Below, one piece after another: positions 12,049-23,661 of a stretch of DNA of 64,000 nt (position 1 is the first letter of the stretch; each line of letters starts with the position of its first letter). Both the position numbers and the translations under genes were made by a program. The notes under the pieces were generated by a model. That model saw only the letters and a list, made by a program, of their open reading frames with translations. It had not been told where the DNA came from and did no database searches. This DNA comes from Elymus sibiricus. Its lineage: Eukaryota > Streptophyta > Magnoliopsida > Poales > Poaceae. The stretch covers positions 187,112,936 to 187,176,935 of the forward strand of contig CM077676.1 of the NCBI GenBank assembly GCA_039707655.1, in the 5' to 3' direction.

Positions 12049-13866
12049 GAGACGAAGCACCTGGTGGCTGGACCATGCATTTCGACGGCGCGTTCTCGCG
12101 ACAAGGCGCGGGAGCTAGTGTCATGCTCACCTTGCCAACAGGAGACAAGCTCCACTACGTTGTCCAGCTCTGCTTCAAGCATGACGACAAGGTCTCCAAC
12201 AACATTGCAGAGTACGAAGGTCTCATCGCCGGGCTCAAGGCTGCCTCTGCTCTGGGTATCAAGCACATCATCATCAAGGGCGACTCTCAGCTCCTTGTCA
12301 ACTTCTCCAACAAAAGCTACAAGCCCAAGGACGAGCACATGGTCGCCTACTTGGAGGAAGTTCGCAAGCTCGAGAAGCGCTTCCTAGACCTGGAGCTCCA
12401 GCACGTCCCTCGCGGCAGCAACAAAGAGGCAGACAACATCGCTAAGCGGGCATCTCGCCGCGAGCCACAGAATCGTGGCATCTTTGAAGAGAGGCTCCTG
12501 AGGCCATCAGCTGCACCGGCTGCTATAATCGCCACGACACCTCATGAGGAGCTCCCTCCCGCACCACCCACAGGCGCGCCTGACTGTGGCCCATCTTTGG
12601 GCGCTCGCTTGCTGCTCGCACTGGAACCTCAAGCGGACAGCTGGGTCGCGGAGTTCAAGGCCTACTTGCAGAGCGACACCCTCCCGGAGAAGGACTCAGA
12701 GGTAGAGCGCGTGGTTCGCCAGGCCACCGTCTACTGCTTGCAAGACGGCGAGCTCTACCGCAGGCGCCCCAATGGCGTCGCACTGCGATGCATCTCCAAA
12801 GAACAAGGTCACGAGCTACTTGTGGACATCCACGGCGGAGACTGTGGCCACCATTCCTCATCGCGCACCCTCGCCGGCAAGGAGTTCCGTAGCGGCTTCT
12901 ACTGGCCCACCACGCTTCACGACGCCACCGAGCTGTTTCAATACTTTGAAGCCTACCAATTCCACACCAAGCAAATCCACCAGCCGGCACAAGGCCTCTA
13001 GACAATCCCACTCTTGTGGCCCTTCGCGGTCTAGGGGCTGGACATCTTGGGCCCCTTCCCTCGCATGGCAGGTGGCTACCGCTACCTCTACATAGCCATC
13101 GACAAGTTCACCAAATGGGTGGAGGTCAAGCCTGTCCGCACCATCCCGGCAGCCTCAGCCGTCAAGTTCATCAAGGGCCTCGTGAGCCGCTTTGGCATCC
13201 CCAACCGCATCATCACTGACAACGGCTCGCAGTTCACCACCAGCCTCTTCAAGGTGCACCCGTGCAGATCTGCTACGCCTCTGTGGTGCACCCGCAAAGC
13301 AACGGCCAGGCCGAGCGCGCCAACACTGAAGTCCTCAAGGGCCTCAAGACATGAAGCTTCAAGAAAAAGCTCGACGCCTATGGCAAAGGCTGGCTCAACG
13401 AGCTCCAGTCTGTGCTATGGTCAATCCGCACGACAGCAACCAAGCCTACTGGCGAGACTCCCTTCTTCGTCATCTATGGAGCTGAAGCAGTCCTCCCTTC
13501 TGAGCTCAAGCATGGATATCCGTGAGTCCTCGCCTTCGATGAGGCTCGTCAGGACGGCTCACGAGAGGCTGACCTGCTGCTCCTCGAGGAAGCTCGCCGC
13601 CAGGCCGCTCTACGCGCTGCCCGATACCAGCAGGCTTTGCGTCGCTGTCACAGCCGCAACATACGCCCCCGCACTCTTGAAGCTGGCGATCTCGTCCTGC
13701 GAAGGATCCTCTCTAGAGAAGGACTCCACAAGCTCTCACCCATGTGGGAAGGCCCTTCAGGGTTGCTCATGTCTCCCGGCCTGGCGCCGCTCGACTGGAG
13801 ACGGAGGAGGGTGTTCCTGTGCCCAACACATGGAACATCCAACACCTCCGCAAGTTCTACCCGTGA
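12049..13866 (+). pseudogene. Decayed Tat-lineage pol fragment: RNase H and integrase
   Basis: The frame enters directly after the LTR end and shows an RNase H domain (MHFDGAFS, NNIAEYEGL, IKGDSQLLVNF; acidic residues D, E, D retained), then a linker and the integrase N-terminal region. Its HHCC zinc finger is damaged: the expected C-x2-C reads FEAYQF. In-frame TAGs fall at 12999-13001 and 13032-13034. The integrase core resumes with GLDILGPFP and IITDNGSQF, then breaks by frameshift near 13250, and later frames carry more stops before a final TGA near 13866. The fragment is the host into which the LTR ending at 12048 was inserted. RT and everything upstream are not in the window. Confidence 0.82.
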
Positions 13867-15076
13867 CCTCACGCGTACGAATGAAATGGAGCTGTACACG
13901 CTGTAGAGCATCTCATTGCATTTGCCTGATGGGCCCGTGAGAGCTCCCACCCACACCCAAGTGGAAGCCCCATGCTCAGCACTGGCGGATCGATCAAATT
14001 AAGGGCGCCTCTTGGCCACCACATCCTCAAGCTGACCCATGCCGGATACGGCAGCCACATCTTTTTGGCTGTGTAATGAACTTATTATGCTGTAGTAAAG
14101 CTTTATTTCCTAGATATTGTGTGTGTTTGGTAAATTGTTTACTTGGGTCTTCCTTGAATATTACCTTGGGGTGCCTTGGGAATACCCAAGCTTAGGGTCT
14201 GGCTGCTCCTTATTCTCCTCATATCGATATCTCACCCAAAACTTGAAAACTTCAATCACACAAAACTTAACGGAACTTGTGAGATAGGTTAGTATGTTAA
14301 AAATAAATCATCCACTTTCGTACTGTCAAGACAAGATTCATAATTGTTCTCACATAATGCCTACTGTATTACATCATTTCCACAATTTATATAACTCAAT
14401 ATAAGCTATGGAAACACTAAAACAAGCAAACTATGCACCGAAAATAGAATCTGTCAAAAACAGAACAGCGTGTAGTGGGCGAATTAAAAAGCATACTTCT
14501 GTACCTCCAAAAATTCTGAAAATTTAGAAAAACGTAAAAAATTTGTAACTAAATACTGTGTAAAAATTTCAGAATTTTCTCACGCTCCAGTACAGAATAG
14601 AAATTCCAGCACTGGACACAAAAGTTTCTGTTTTTGCACAGAATCAAATCAACAAGCATCCACACTATCCCAAAGGCTTTACTTGGCACATTATTGAAAT
14701 AAAACATATAAAACATGATTACTACAGTAGCTTAATCATGTGGACACACAAAAACATTAGGTATAAATATTGGGTTGTCTCCCAGCTAGCACTTTTCTTT
14801 AATGCCTTTTTAGCTAGGCATGATGATTTCAATGATGCTCACATAAAAGTAAAGAGTTGAAACATAAAGAGAGCATCATGAAGCATATGACTAGCACATT
14901 TAAGCCTAACCCTCTTCCTATGCATAGGGATTTTGTGAGAAAATAGTTTATGGGAGCAAGAATCAACTAGCATAGGAAGGCAAAACAAGCATAACTTCAA
15001 AACTTTCAACACATAGAGAGGAAACTTGATATTATTGCAACACCTACAAGCATATGATCCTCTCTCATAATAATTT
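13867..15076. other. Tat 3' spacer, then Athila-like internal non-coding sequence
   Basis: 13867 to about 14140 looks like the spacer after the pol stop. From about 14140 the composition changes to the AT-rich spacer of an Athila-like element, continued at 31337-31704 beyond the solo LTR. No frame of interest. The junction near 14140 is estimated from composition only. Confidence 0.5.
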
Positions 15077-15639
15077 TGTCGGGGCTGGATTTCTGGGACA
15101 TAAAATTCTAGGAATAACCCCTCGTGTCATCACCAGCTCCAGGATTACTGTTACTGGTGGACACGTCCTTGTTACAGATTACCAAGCAATTACAAGAATT
15201 GGGTACAAGACCATAAAGGTCTAATGATACAACAATGATTTCTAGTGACGGGTAACAGAAGTAGATCATGGTTTTTCAATGCCGATGGGGCTCCATCCCC
15301 ACAGGAACAGCTGACCCGGATAATTTCTATCCCGCGTGGCTGCAATCCTAGGCTCCGCACGGACATCGTTGTGGTACTCCTCATTGAAATCCTGACCTGG
15401 CCAATTAAATAGCCAGGGACAAGCCAGTGAGTACGTTTGAATGTACTCACAAACATTATGAACAAAAGTTATACCGAATGCATATGCTCATGCTGGATTA
15501 AATGATATGCATATGTTGACCGAAATTTAATTTATGGCATGATAAATATTAACACGGTGCGGAAGAATGAATATATAATTTTAGTGACAAACAAAGAAAG
15601 TTAATGGAACATCGGGCGCTGGACCGCCCGAGAAATTCC

Positions 15640-15796
15640 AAGAAGAATGCCAAACGGGTGTCTAAAAGCGACGCCTCGAGAGGTCTTGAAAAGAAATGCC
15701 AAACGGGTGTCTAAAAGCGACGCCTCGAGAGGTCTTGAAAAGAAATGCCAAACGGGTCTCTAAAAGCGACGCCTCGAGAGGTCTTGAAAAGAAATG
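15640..15796 (-). repeat. Tandem repeat, 3 units of about 54 bp
   Basis: Three near-identical units contain ATGCCAAACGGGT, AAAGCGACGCCTCGAGAGG and TCTTGAAAAGAA. This is the counterpart of 11312-11425. Confidence 0.85.
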
Positions 15797-16058
15797 AGTA
15801 TCTCAGGTAGTCTAGCCAACCCAAGAGATACTCAGAAATGAAAATAAAACTGAGTGCCCGGGTAGTCTAGCTAGCCCATGAGACACTCAGAAAAGAATAT
15901 AAAAACTGAGTGCCCGGGTAGTCTAGCCAGCCCATGAGACACTCAGAAAAGAAAATAAAAACTGAGTTCCCGGGTAGTCTAGCCAGCCCATGAGACACTC
16001 AGAAAAGAAAATAAAAACTGAGTGCCCGGGTAGTCTAGCCAGCCCATGAGACACTCAG
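15797..16058 (-). repeat. Tandem hairpin minisatellite, about 5 units
   Basis: In LTR sense the units have arms GAGTGTC...GGCACTC in four copies and GAGTATCTC...GAGATACTC in one. The arms stay complementary even though their sequence differs from the array at 11053-11311. Confidence 0.85.
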
Positions 16059-16111
16059 AAAATTCATATAAGAGAAACGGGTTAGTCCACAATAATATTT
16101 ATGATGACAAT

Positions 16112-17784
16112 TGTTAGGATTGAGAGTATATCGACCAGAGGGGGGGTGAATGGGAGATTCAAAATTTCTTCAGAATGTTTTGAACCGATCCCAAACACAG
16201 CAGCGGAAATTAAGTTCGGTAGCAACGCACTTGTTTTATCTCGCTATAGGGTACCAAATCTATCGGTGTATACCGAAGCAATTCTATCAAGCGATGAATA
16301 TCACAAGTCTGACATGGTCGATGGAAATGCAATTAACAATCAGGAACACAATTACGAGAAAAAATTAGATATGACTGTGATAGAAATGCACTGGGAATGA
16401 TGACTAGGTGAATGAATATAGCATGAATGAAATCACAGTTGTACAACACTTCGAAGTAAATCAGTCAGAGATGATGCAATATATTAACGATAATCTGACA
16501 GACAATTGAAGAACTGTGATTGATCAGATACAACTATCGGCACAGAGCACGAATGTAAACTGCTGAAGGAAATGCAGTAATGTAAAGCGAACCAGTGGTG
16601 CTCGATGGCGACAGAAGGATTTGGTAGACCAGTTCGCCCTTCTGCCAAAGGACTACGTCTGGTTGGAGGGGTTGTGATTTAACACAGAGGATAAACTCTC
16701 CTCGCCCTGTTCTCCATCAACTTCGGAGCTGATCAGACTCCAGTTGATTTCACTCGTGGTAGATACTTGTCGGCGATCTCCAAACCTTCACTGAAGATAA
16801 ACTCTCTTCAGTTCTCTTCGCAAACCACAATACTCTTGGTTGCTGAAGATCTCGCTCGGTGAAGACAATACTCTTCGACACTCGAGCCGACACCTATCCG
16901 TCTAGAGAGTGGGCAGCTCTCAAGAGTAATAGGTACAAGAACCCTAACTCAGAACTACTGTGATGCTCAACCACTGTCTAAGTTTCGGCTCTTGATTTTT
17001 CTCTCGGTGGATTTTAAACTCAAATCTCTCGGAGAGGGGTTGCTCAATCAATCTTCTTAGAAATCTTAAGCGGAGCAGCCAACGGGCAACGTTGGAGCGG
17101 GGTGGCTATTTATAGCCGCAGCCTTCCCAGATGGGAAATGACCAAATTGGATATGTGGAGTAGCCAATGGCCGAATGACACGAGTCCAACGGTCGGATTT
17201 GAGCACAACGGTAACATTACGTGCGGAGCAAGTAATGCTAACTCCTCAGTTCGAAAGAGATCTCCTACAACAACGAAGAACAACGTCTTCTGCTCGCAGG
17301 TAATCATTCGAAGCATAAAGAGATTTCTCTTGGTCTCACATAGGTTTGGGCTAAGCATCACAGCGGATCTAAGCTTCGAGAACCTATACCCCTCTTAATA
17401 GTACGGAGGTCCTATGACTCAAATGAATGAAAGATAAACGACGAAAAGAATGCTACGTCTTCACTTCGTCTTCGTCTTCCATCGCTGCAGTCAATTTCTT
17501 CGGATGCAATCACTAAACCAATTGCTTTGCGTCAGTATAACTCTTCGAGGGGTCATCTCCTTCACTTCAATCTTCTCATCTACAAGTCTTCACAGGATGT
17601 ATCTCATTCTTCTCATCGACGTAGTTAATCTTCGGTGAAGTTCTTCGAACTGTACACCTGAGATAGCATTCTCTTCGGCACTGCATGGACTATTTCTCTC
17701 TGTGTGCACTAGCAAACAAATTAGTCCAAGCCTGTTTCTGTCAACAATCTCCAAAACATAAAAGGGGCAACTATTGCACCAACC
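16112..17784 (-). repeat. 3' LTR of the copia element
   Basis: On the plus strand it starts TGTTAGGATTGAG and ends GCACCAACC. The terminal A seen in the partner LTR is C here, so in element sense the LTR begins GG rather than TG. The other LTR differs by scattered substitutions and small indels. Confidence 0.9.
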
Positions 17785-18827
17785 ATCTCCCCCTTTTTGG
17801 ACGATTGTTGACAAAACAGAATACATCGAAAGATAGATAAAAGAATGAAATGGAATCCGAAGGAAAATGAAAGATGAGAGATAAATACGAAGATAAAACA
17901 CGCTCCCCCTGAAGATATGCATCATTCTGTTTTGACTGATCATTCGGGGATAATATGGAGGGTGGCAAGGTGAATCTTCGTATGAGTGACATTGGCGGAT
18001 GATCTCATTCATAGCTTCATCCAATGCACTCGGTGGTGTCTGAGGTATTTCCTGCCACACAACCTTTGACAAAAGGTTAGTTCAATAGCGATGATAATTT
18101 GAAAAACGTTGTGGCAAAAGGATACGCCATGAAGATATTCTCAGAACACAGTTTAATTCCACAAGAGATATAGATTCCCTGCTAGTTAGATGTACGAGAA
18201 ACAATCAGAGCAAGGGCAATCAGAGTAAAGGTGTAAGATATATTGCTCGGAGTGGATGAACTTCGGACGATGTTTTCCTGCAACAAGGATGATTCATGGA
18301 TATATGCAAGGGAAAACATCTTGTCAGACAGATAGATTGAATTTTCTTTCGAATTCACGAATGACTTTATTTTGAATCTATTTTTCTTCTCCTGCATCAT
18401 TAGATATCGAAAGATAAGCATAGGAGTGAGATATATGAAGTTTTAAGTAATGAGATTTCTCTCTTCGAGAAACACAATTTCCAATTCTCCTAGTACTGCT
18501 TTCACTTATCCTTGCATGAAAGATGAATATCGAGGATAATCACTGCAAGGGAGTAAGCATTCGATGGCACCTGCAAACAAATAGCTGGAAGCAAATGTAG
18601 CATTTGCAGGGGTTATTAACAGTACATGACGACACAGTTCCATCACCACAGGCGCTGAGAATAAGTTCCACAGCCAAAAGTTCAACGACCAAAAGCAAAT
18701 TGTTCAAACGAAAAGCAAATGGTGAATAGAAACACCCTGCAAATAGCCCGCTTTTCTATCTTCTCGATGTTCTTCTCCCCCTTTTTGTTAACAAGTGTTA
18801 AAAAGGAAAGAGAGAGCATACGAGGAA
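17785..18827 (-). other. Polypurine tract and 3' spacer of the copia element
   Basis: Next to the LTR the minus strand reads AAAAAGGGGGAGAT (about 17785-17803), the expected PPT. A second purine tract, AAAAAGGGGGAGAA, lies at about 18776-18790 just downstream of the large ORF's stop. The roughly 1 kb between the two tracts has no recognisable coding sequence. Confidence 0.65.
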
Positions 18828-21800
18828 CTACTCGTCCGAAGAATCCCCAGAACTCGAACTGTTCGGCGAAGCAGAACGAGCGATGGTCGACGCTGAAGCA
18901 GGAGTTGGAGACGCAGCACGGGCTTCGGGATCAGCTTCCGGAGTAGCAGAGCGAGGTGCATCGGGCTTGTAAATGAAGGTGCCTGCTGTGTCTTCGAGTT
19001 CATCATCGGGTTCGACAAACAGCAGGTCGGTGGAGGCAGAACGCTGAGGGAGCACTGGAGTTTGCCTTCGGATGCGAGGGACTTCAAACAACTCCAGATG
19101 ATCATAATCTTTCTCGATTCCCTTCGCAGACAGTTGTTTACGAGAGTAATGCTTGCGGAGAAGGGTCCATGAGCGCTTTTTCTGTTCCTTTTCATACAGC
19201 AGGGCTTGACGAGCATAATTATGAAGTAGATTGATTTCAATCATCATTTCCACTTTTTCTTTGCGATCGAGCTTGATGTGACTCTCCAGCGATTGCTGAG
19301 TGCGAAGACAGATCTCGTACAGTGAGGGATTTTCTTCACGAGGGATATCAACTTTGTCCTTCTTAACTTTCGGAGCTCTTGCAGAGGCAGAGGCAGTTGC
19401 ATCAATTGGTGTCTTTCCTTTCCCGATATCCTTTACAATTCGGAGAGTGTCTCGGACTGGTGGCATGAAAACTTTTGGGACATATGGGCAGAAATACTTT
19501 TTCTTGATAAGCTGCTCAATGGCGAACATGACCCATGGTGCATATGGCTTCAAAACTTGAGGGCTATCAGCAGCATAGGCCAGGTTGCGAATAAGAAGTT
19601 CAGGAATGTCAAACCGAATTCCATGAGCTACAGCATGAAGAGTATTTGCCACAATTCCATGAATGCTTTCAGGCCGGTTTATTGGCGTGAGAGAATTGCA
19701 TAGGATATAGAACAACACTTTGTTCTCATAGGCCAGGTGCTTTGGATTTGCTTCAATGCACTCGTCACCAACAAGCTTAGGGTCCATCAGCATATGCAGT
19801 TGAGCTTCGGATACATCCCAGAAATGCAGTATGTGTTCTCGTGAGGCATCGAATTCGAATCGAGGTAAATTTAACAGGGCCAAAAACTGGTCAGCCGAGC
19901 ATTTGATTCTTTCTTCCTCGGTCATCCATTCGAGAATCCAAGTACTGCTGTCGTTGAGGTCCCCTGAGATATAAAGAGTGCCATAGAACTGAAGGACAAC
20001 TTCACGGTTCCAGCCATGATTAAAGCGAAGAAAATTCTTCAGGAAGACCTGCTCGATCTGCTCGATGGTGTGATGGAAGCACGGTATGCTTTCTAGCTCG
20101 GCAAAGTTTAGAATTTTGTGCTTGAATATGTGATTCTTTCCATACAGGACGCGAGCATAATATATGGCCAGTTCCTTTGTCCAGAACCTCGGTGACAACG
20201 AAGTCCTTTCTCCTTCATACGGACTGTTCCCAAAGAATGGAAGTTTCGAGCGATGAAACTGCTCATTAAATGCTGGACCATTCGGGCCATCATCGACGGG
20301 AAACAAAGGAAAAATTTCTAGTCGATTACTCAGAGGTTCTTCATCGGTCATGGATTTGGTTCGAACGTCATCAGGTGCAGGCACACCTTCATCGATAGGC
20401 TTGAGAGGAGCATGAGGCTTCCTCGATTTCTCTCGTGCAGACACCTTTGATGAACTTGACTGACTTCTGTTCTTGTTTGCCGGAACTCCTTCGGCATCTT
20501 TCTGATTTTCAGGCACACGGGCCTTTTCTTTCCTTTCACTTTCATCGGCGGGAGGCACAATAACTTCTTTCTCGGTAGCTTGTGTCACAACATGTGGGAA
20601 AGTTTCTTCTCGAGCCATCGGCTCATTAGATTTCTCTTCTTCCTGTACCAACTGTGGGGCAGTGGTACTAGGAGCAGGATCAACATCCATCTGGGTAGGG
20701 GCACCAGATGATGAGACCGGGGGTGTTTCCTTTCGGGAAGCATTTAGCTCCCCCTCAATCTTATCCCTTTTCTCTTTCTGTTCAGGTTTCTCTGTTTGCA
20801 TTGTCCTCGGAGGCGATGAATCTGGCTTCTCAACCTCGATTTCTTCATCAACTTCATCAGCTGGGGATTTCTGCTTGGGAGGTACATTTTGCTCATCAGT
20901 CCTTACTAGGAATATATCAACTTCTTCATGTTGCACTTGGGCAACTGGCTCAGGAATGAGAACCTCTTCAGTACCAGCTTGATGCATGAGTTCATCTTTG
21001 CGAGGTGGAGAGGATGGTACTTGTTGCAAGGGTACATGGGAATCCATTGGGGTAGGATCAGCAGAGACGTTTTGTAGGCGTCGTTTCTTGTATGTTTTCT
21101 GCTTGCTTGCTCTTGCCATAGCCTTCTGACGCTTTTCCTCTTGAGCTCCTCTCCGAGCGAGATCTGCTTGGTGAGCAATCTCCTCGTTTCTCCTGTCACA
21201 CAGTTGAGATACTTCCATGTGCAAGCGAGAGTGCCACGCAATTTTATCATTTCGTAAGACGCTCAGAGCCTTGGTGAGTTCAACAATTTCTTTATTCTTC
21301 TTTTTCCTTTCGGACTCAGATTTGGCCTCATTTCTCATTTGCTCGATAGCTTGTTTTTCTTTGACAATTTTGTTGAGCTTCTTGGAGATTTTCTTCAGCT
21401 CAATGAAATGCTTTGTCACCAATTCGGTAACATCATCGGGCAAACCCAGATCGCACACGTCATTTGCATTTGCATCATAAGCGGCGCTGTCAATTACATC
21501 AATCATGAAATGGAAGTCATATTTCTGTTCCTCTGTGGAAGCAGGAACATTGAGCTTGGTCCTTTTGGCAGTCACATCCGCTTTCTCTTCTGACTGCAGC
21601 TTTCTCTTAGTAACTGCACCTGACAAAGTTCTCGGAGCCGCAGAACCCGAAGGTTTATCAGTGGGTGGCATGGGTGCATGCCTCGGAGACTTCCTCAGAG
21701 ATGCCAATGTTTTCACTGGCGAAGGACTCATGTGTGGCTTGTTGAGAATGGCGGGACGATCATACAAGGGAATTTCATCAGTGGTCTCTTCATCAGATGG

Positions 21801-22580
21801 CTCATCAGATGAGTCGGGAACAGCCTTCTTGGATCTCTTGGTGAGTGTTTTCTTACGAGGTGCACGAGGGGAAACTGACTTCTCAGACTTGCTTCCCTTC
21901 GAAGCTGATGCGTGTTCCTTCTTTTTCTGCACGTCTTGCTGGGTTAGCGCGACATTTTTCGCTTCGACTTGATATTTCTTCGTTTCTCTGGCTTCACGTT
22001 TGGCCTTGGCTTTCGCCCTTTTAACCACTTCCTCGGGAAAATCAGCGATAGTTTTGAGGGAGTCAGGATGAGCATTTGCTGGCTGAGGTGGCCTGACTTT
22101 TTCATCATCTGGGCCTATGCAATTTTCTGCAATGCAGTCATTCCATGGTGGCATGAAGGCAAATAGGATCTGGTACTTTTCGCGAACATTTTGATAACGG
22201 AACCATTTGCCAGCCCAGTGGCGGCGAATTCTCTGCAACCTGTTGTTGCGATCTGTTGTGGATTCTCCTTCAGGTGGAGTCCTGTAGCTTTCGGGATTTG
22301 ACATCTCAGCTGTAGTGTTCTTTTCTCTGCCACGACCACCCTTCTTGGGATTTTCATCGGAGAAGATGGTTAGCGCGTCACTGACTAGTTCATCCTCGGG
22401 CTGACTGTGAGCCGAGGGAATTTCCTCAGAATCTTCTTCAGACACAGACTCTTGTTTCTTCTTCGGGGCCTTAGGTGGCTTCGAGGATTTTCCTCCTCCT
22501 GTCAATCTCATTCGTTCTGACCTTGGTGGGAACTGAGGCAGATATCCTTCAGAATCTGAGTGTTCCGAACTCTGTGACAT
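18828..22580 (-). CDS. Intact 1,250-codon extra ORF of the copia element, putative plant-transposon-protein type
   Basis: An uninterrupted frame runs from the ATG at 22580 (MSQSSEHSDSEG) to the stop at 18828; an upstream in-frame ATG at 22637 would lie in the inferred leader intron. Residues 1 to about 370 are Ser/Lys/Glu-rich with basic KKK patches. About 380-490 is a strongly charged coiled coil (KKISKKLNKIVKEKQAIEQ). About 490-760 is again low-complexity. About 770-1090 is a globular region with REVVLQFYGTLYISGD and WMTEEERIKCS, like the putative plant transposon protein family seen beside retroelement ORFs. The C terminus is Ser/Pro-rich and acidic. No catalytic motif is visible. It occupies the place of pol. 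The function is unknown; chromatin or nucleic-acid binding is only a guess from composition. Confidence 0.8.
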   Translation of the reverse strand: MSQSSEHSDSEGYLPQFPPRSERMRLTGGGKSSKPPKAPKKKQESVSEEDSEEIPSAHSQPEDELVSDALTIFSDENPKKGGRGREKNTTAEMSNPESYRTPPEGESTTDRNNRLQRIRRHWAGKWFRYQNVREKYQILFAFMPPWNDCIAENCIGPDDEKVRPPQPANAHPDSLKTIADFPEEVVKRAKAKAKREARETKKYQVEAKNVALTQQDVQKKKEHASASKGSKSEKSVSPRAPRKKTLTKRSKKAVPDSSDEPSDEETTDEIPLYDRPAILNKPHMSPSPVKTLASLRKSPRHAPMPPTDKPSGSAAPRTLSGAVTKRKLQSEEKADVTAKRTKLNVPASTEEQKYDFHFMIDVIDSAAYDANANDVCDLGLPDDVTELVTKHFIELKKISKKLNKIVKEKQAIEQMRNEAKSESERKKKNKEIVELTKALSVLRNDKIAWHSRLHMEVSQLCDRRNEEIAHQADLARRGAQEEKRQKAMARASKQKTYKKRRLQNVSADPTPMDSHVPLQQVPSSPPRKDELMHQAGTEEVLIPEPVAQVQHEEVDIFLVRTDEQNVPPKQKSPADEVDEEIEVEKPDSSPPRTMQTEKPEQKEKRDKIEGELNASRKETPPVSSSGAPTQMDVDPAPSTTAPQLVQEEEKSNEPMAREETFPHVVTQATEKEVIVPPADESERKEKARVPENQKDAEGVPANKNRSQSSSSKVSAREKSRKPHAPLKPIDEGVPAPDDVRTKSMTDEEPLSNRLEIFPLFPVDDGPNGPAFNEQFHRSKLPFFGNSPYEGERTSLSPRFWTKELAIYYARVLYGKNHIFKHKILNFAELESIPCFHHTIEQIEQVFLKNFLRFNHGWNREVVLQFYGTLYISGDLNDSSTWILEWMTEEERIKCSADQFLALLNLPRFEFDASREHILHFWDVSEAQLHMLMDPKLVGDECIEANPKHLAYENKVLFYILCNSLTPINRPESIHGIVANTLHAVAHGIRFDIPELLIRNLAYAADSPQVLKPYAPWVMFAIEQLIKKKYFCPYVPKVFMPPVRDTLRIVKDIGKGKTPIDATASASARAPKVKKDKVDIPREENPSLYEICLRTQQSLESHIKLDRKEKVEMMIEINLLHNYARQALLYEKEQKKRSWTLLRKHYSRKQLSAKGIEKDYDHLELFEVPRIRRQTPVLPQRSASTDLLFVEPDDELEDTAGTFIYKPDAPRSATPEADPEARAASPTPASASTIARSASPNSSSSGDSSDE

Positions 22581-22587
22581 GACCAAC

Positions 22588-23152
22588 CTGTGAAATAGAA
22601 TAGATGCGAGGGAAAAACAGGGTAGGATCATAAGCATGCACAGAACTATTTTTGAATGAAAACGATTTTCAGGAAGATTAGGGAACCCATGGAAATCCGA
22701 ACAGATATCCTTGATAGATTTTACATTCTAGCCTCAGATGATACAAGGCAGATTTAAAACTATCTAATCTTTCGGATAACACATATGCACCCAAGATGAG
22801 AAGACCCAGTACGAGGAAGAATTACAAACCGCACTAGTCAAATCCTAGTGATTCCTAAAGATCTACCGCAGTGAAAGAAATAGAGATAAATTGCGACGGT
22901 AAGAACTGCCCAAGAACAAAAAACAATGAAGACGAGCAGTTCCAGATCTAGGCGCCCTAACTTGGCAACTTAGATCAACTACGACAATGAGGGAAGGAGG
23001 ATTACCGCACTGGCGTGATCAGCTGCGACGAGGCTTCGCCGGAGTTGCACGGCGGAGATTCTCGCCGGAGTTGCTTCGAGCTCGGGCTCGGATGAGGGTG
23101 AAACGAGGGTTTCGCGAATGAGGAAGAAGACGCGGCGAGAGGTATTTATAGA
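22588..23152 (-). promoter_or_regulatory. Internal promoter, leader exon and leader intron of the large ORF
   Basis: On the minus strand a TATA box, CTATAAATACC, lies at 23152-23142. It is followed by a GC-rich leader, a splice donor at 23005 (GTAATCC), and an acceptor TTTCACAG ending at 22588, seven bases before the ATG. The intron would be 418 bases. This is the layout of an ordinary plant gene promoter and suggests the ORF is not expressed only from the LTR. Inferred from sequence; no transcript was seen. Bases 23153-23661 hold nothing else I recognise. Confidence 0.6.
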
Positions 23153-23661
23153 TGGAGGGGTGAACCACCCTTCCGAAATCTACGGCCTACAGATGCGGGA
23201 CGTTCCGCATTCAACGGGCACGATCACGATCAAAGAGATCGTGGGCACGTGGCAACCGTTTCCTGCGAAAATCTCGGGACGAGAGCGGGAGGACGAAAGG
23301 TTTGAAGGGCACAACGCCCAAAATGAGTGAATGTTCGAAGATAATTTCTTTCGCGACCAAGGACGTCGGAGAGAGATTTACTTCGGATCAAATTGCATGT
23401 TCATGAAGGATAGCACAGATTTAGATGAGAGAGAATAGAGGGATAAAAGGGTCCGAAACAAATCACTCAGGCAAACGAGAAGAAACACCAAACAAGGAGC
23501 TATGAGTGAGTTGTTCAACGGACGAAACACAAACACGGCAACTCGAATACAAACAACAAACATAGAATAAATAAACACAAAGAACCAGCACCAACTATAT
23601 AGACCTCAGGGCAAAGGATAGAAAGTATAGAATCCCTGAGAGCGAGTTCCTGCAAGAAGGG

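Noticed and set aside
22581..22637. Extension of the large copia ORF to the upstream ATG at 22637
   Set aside because: This stretch lies mostly in the inferred leader intron and encodes a composition unlike the ORF; ATG 22580 lies just after the acceptor.
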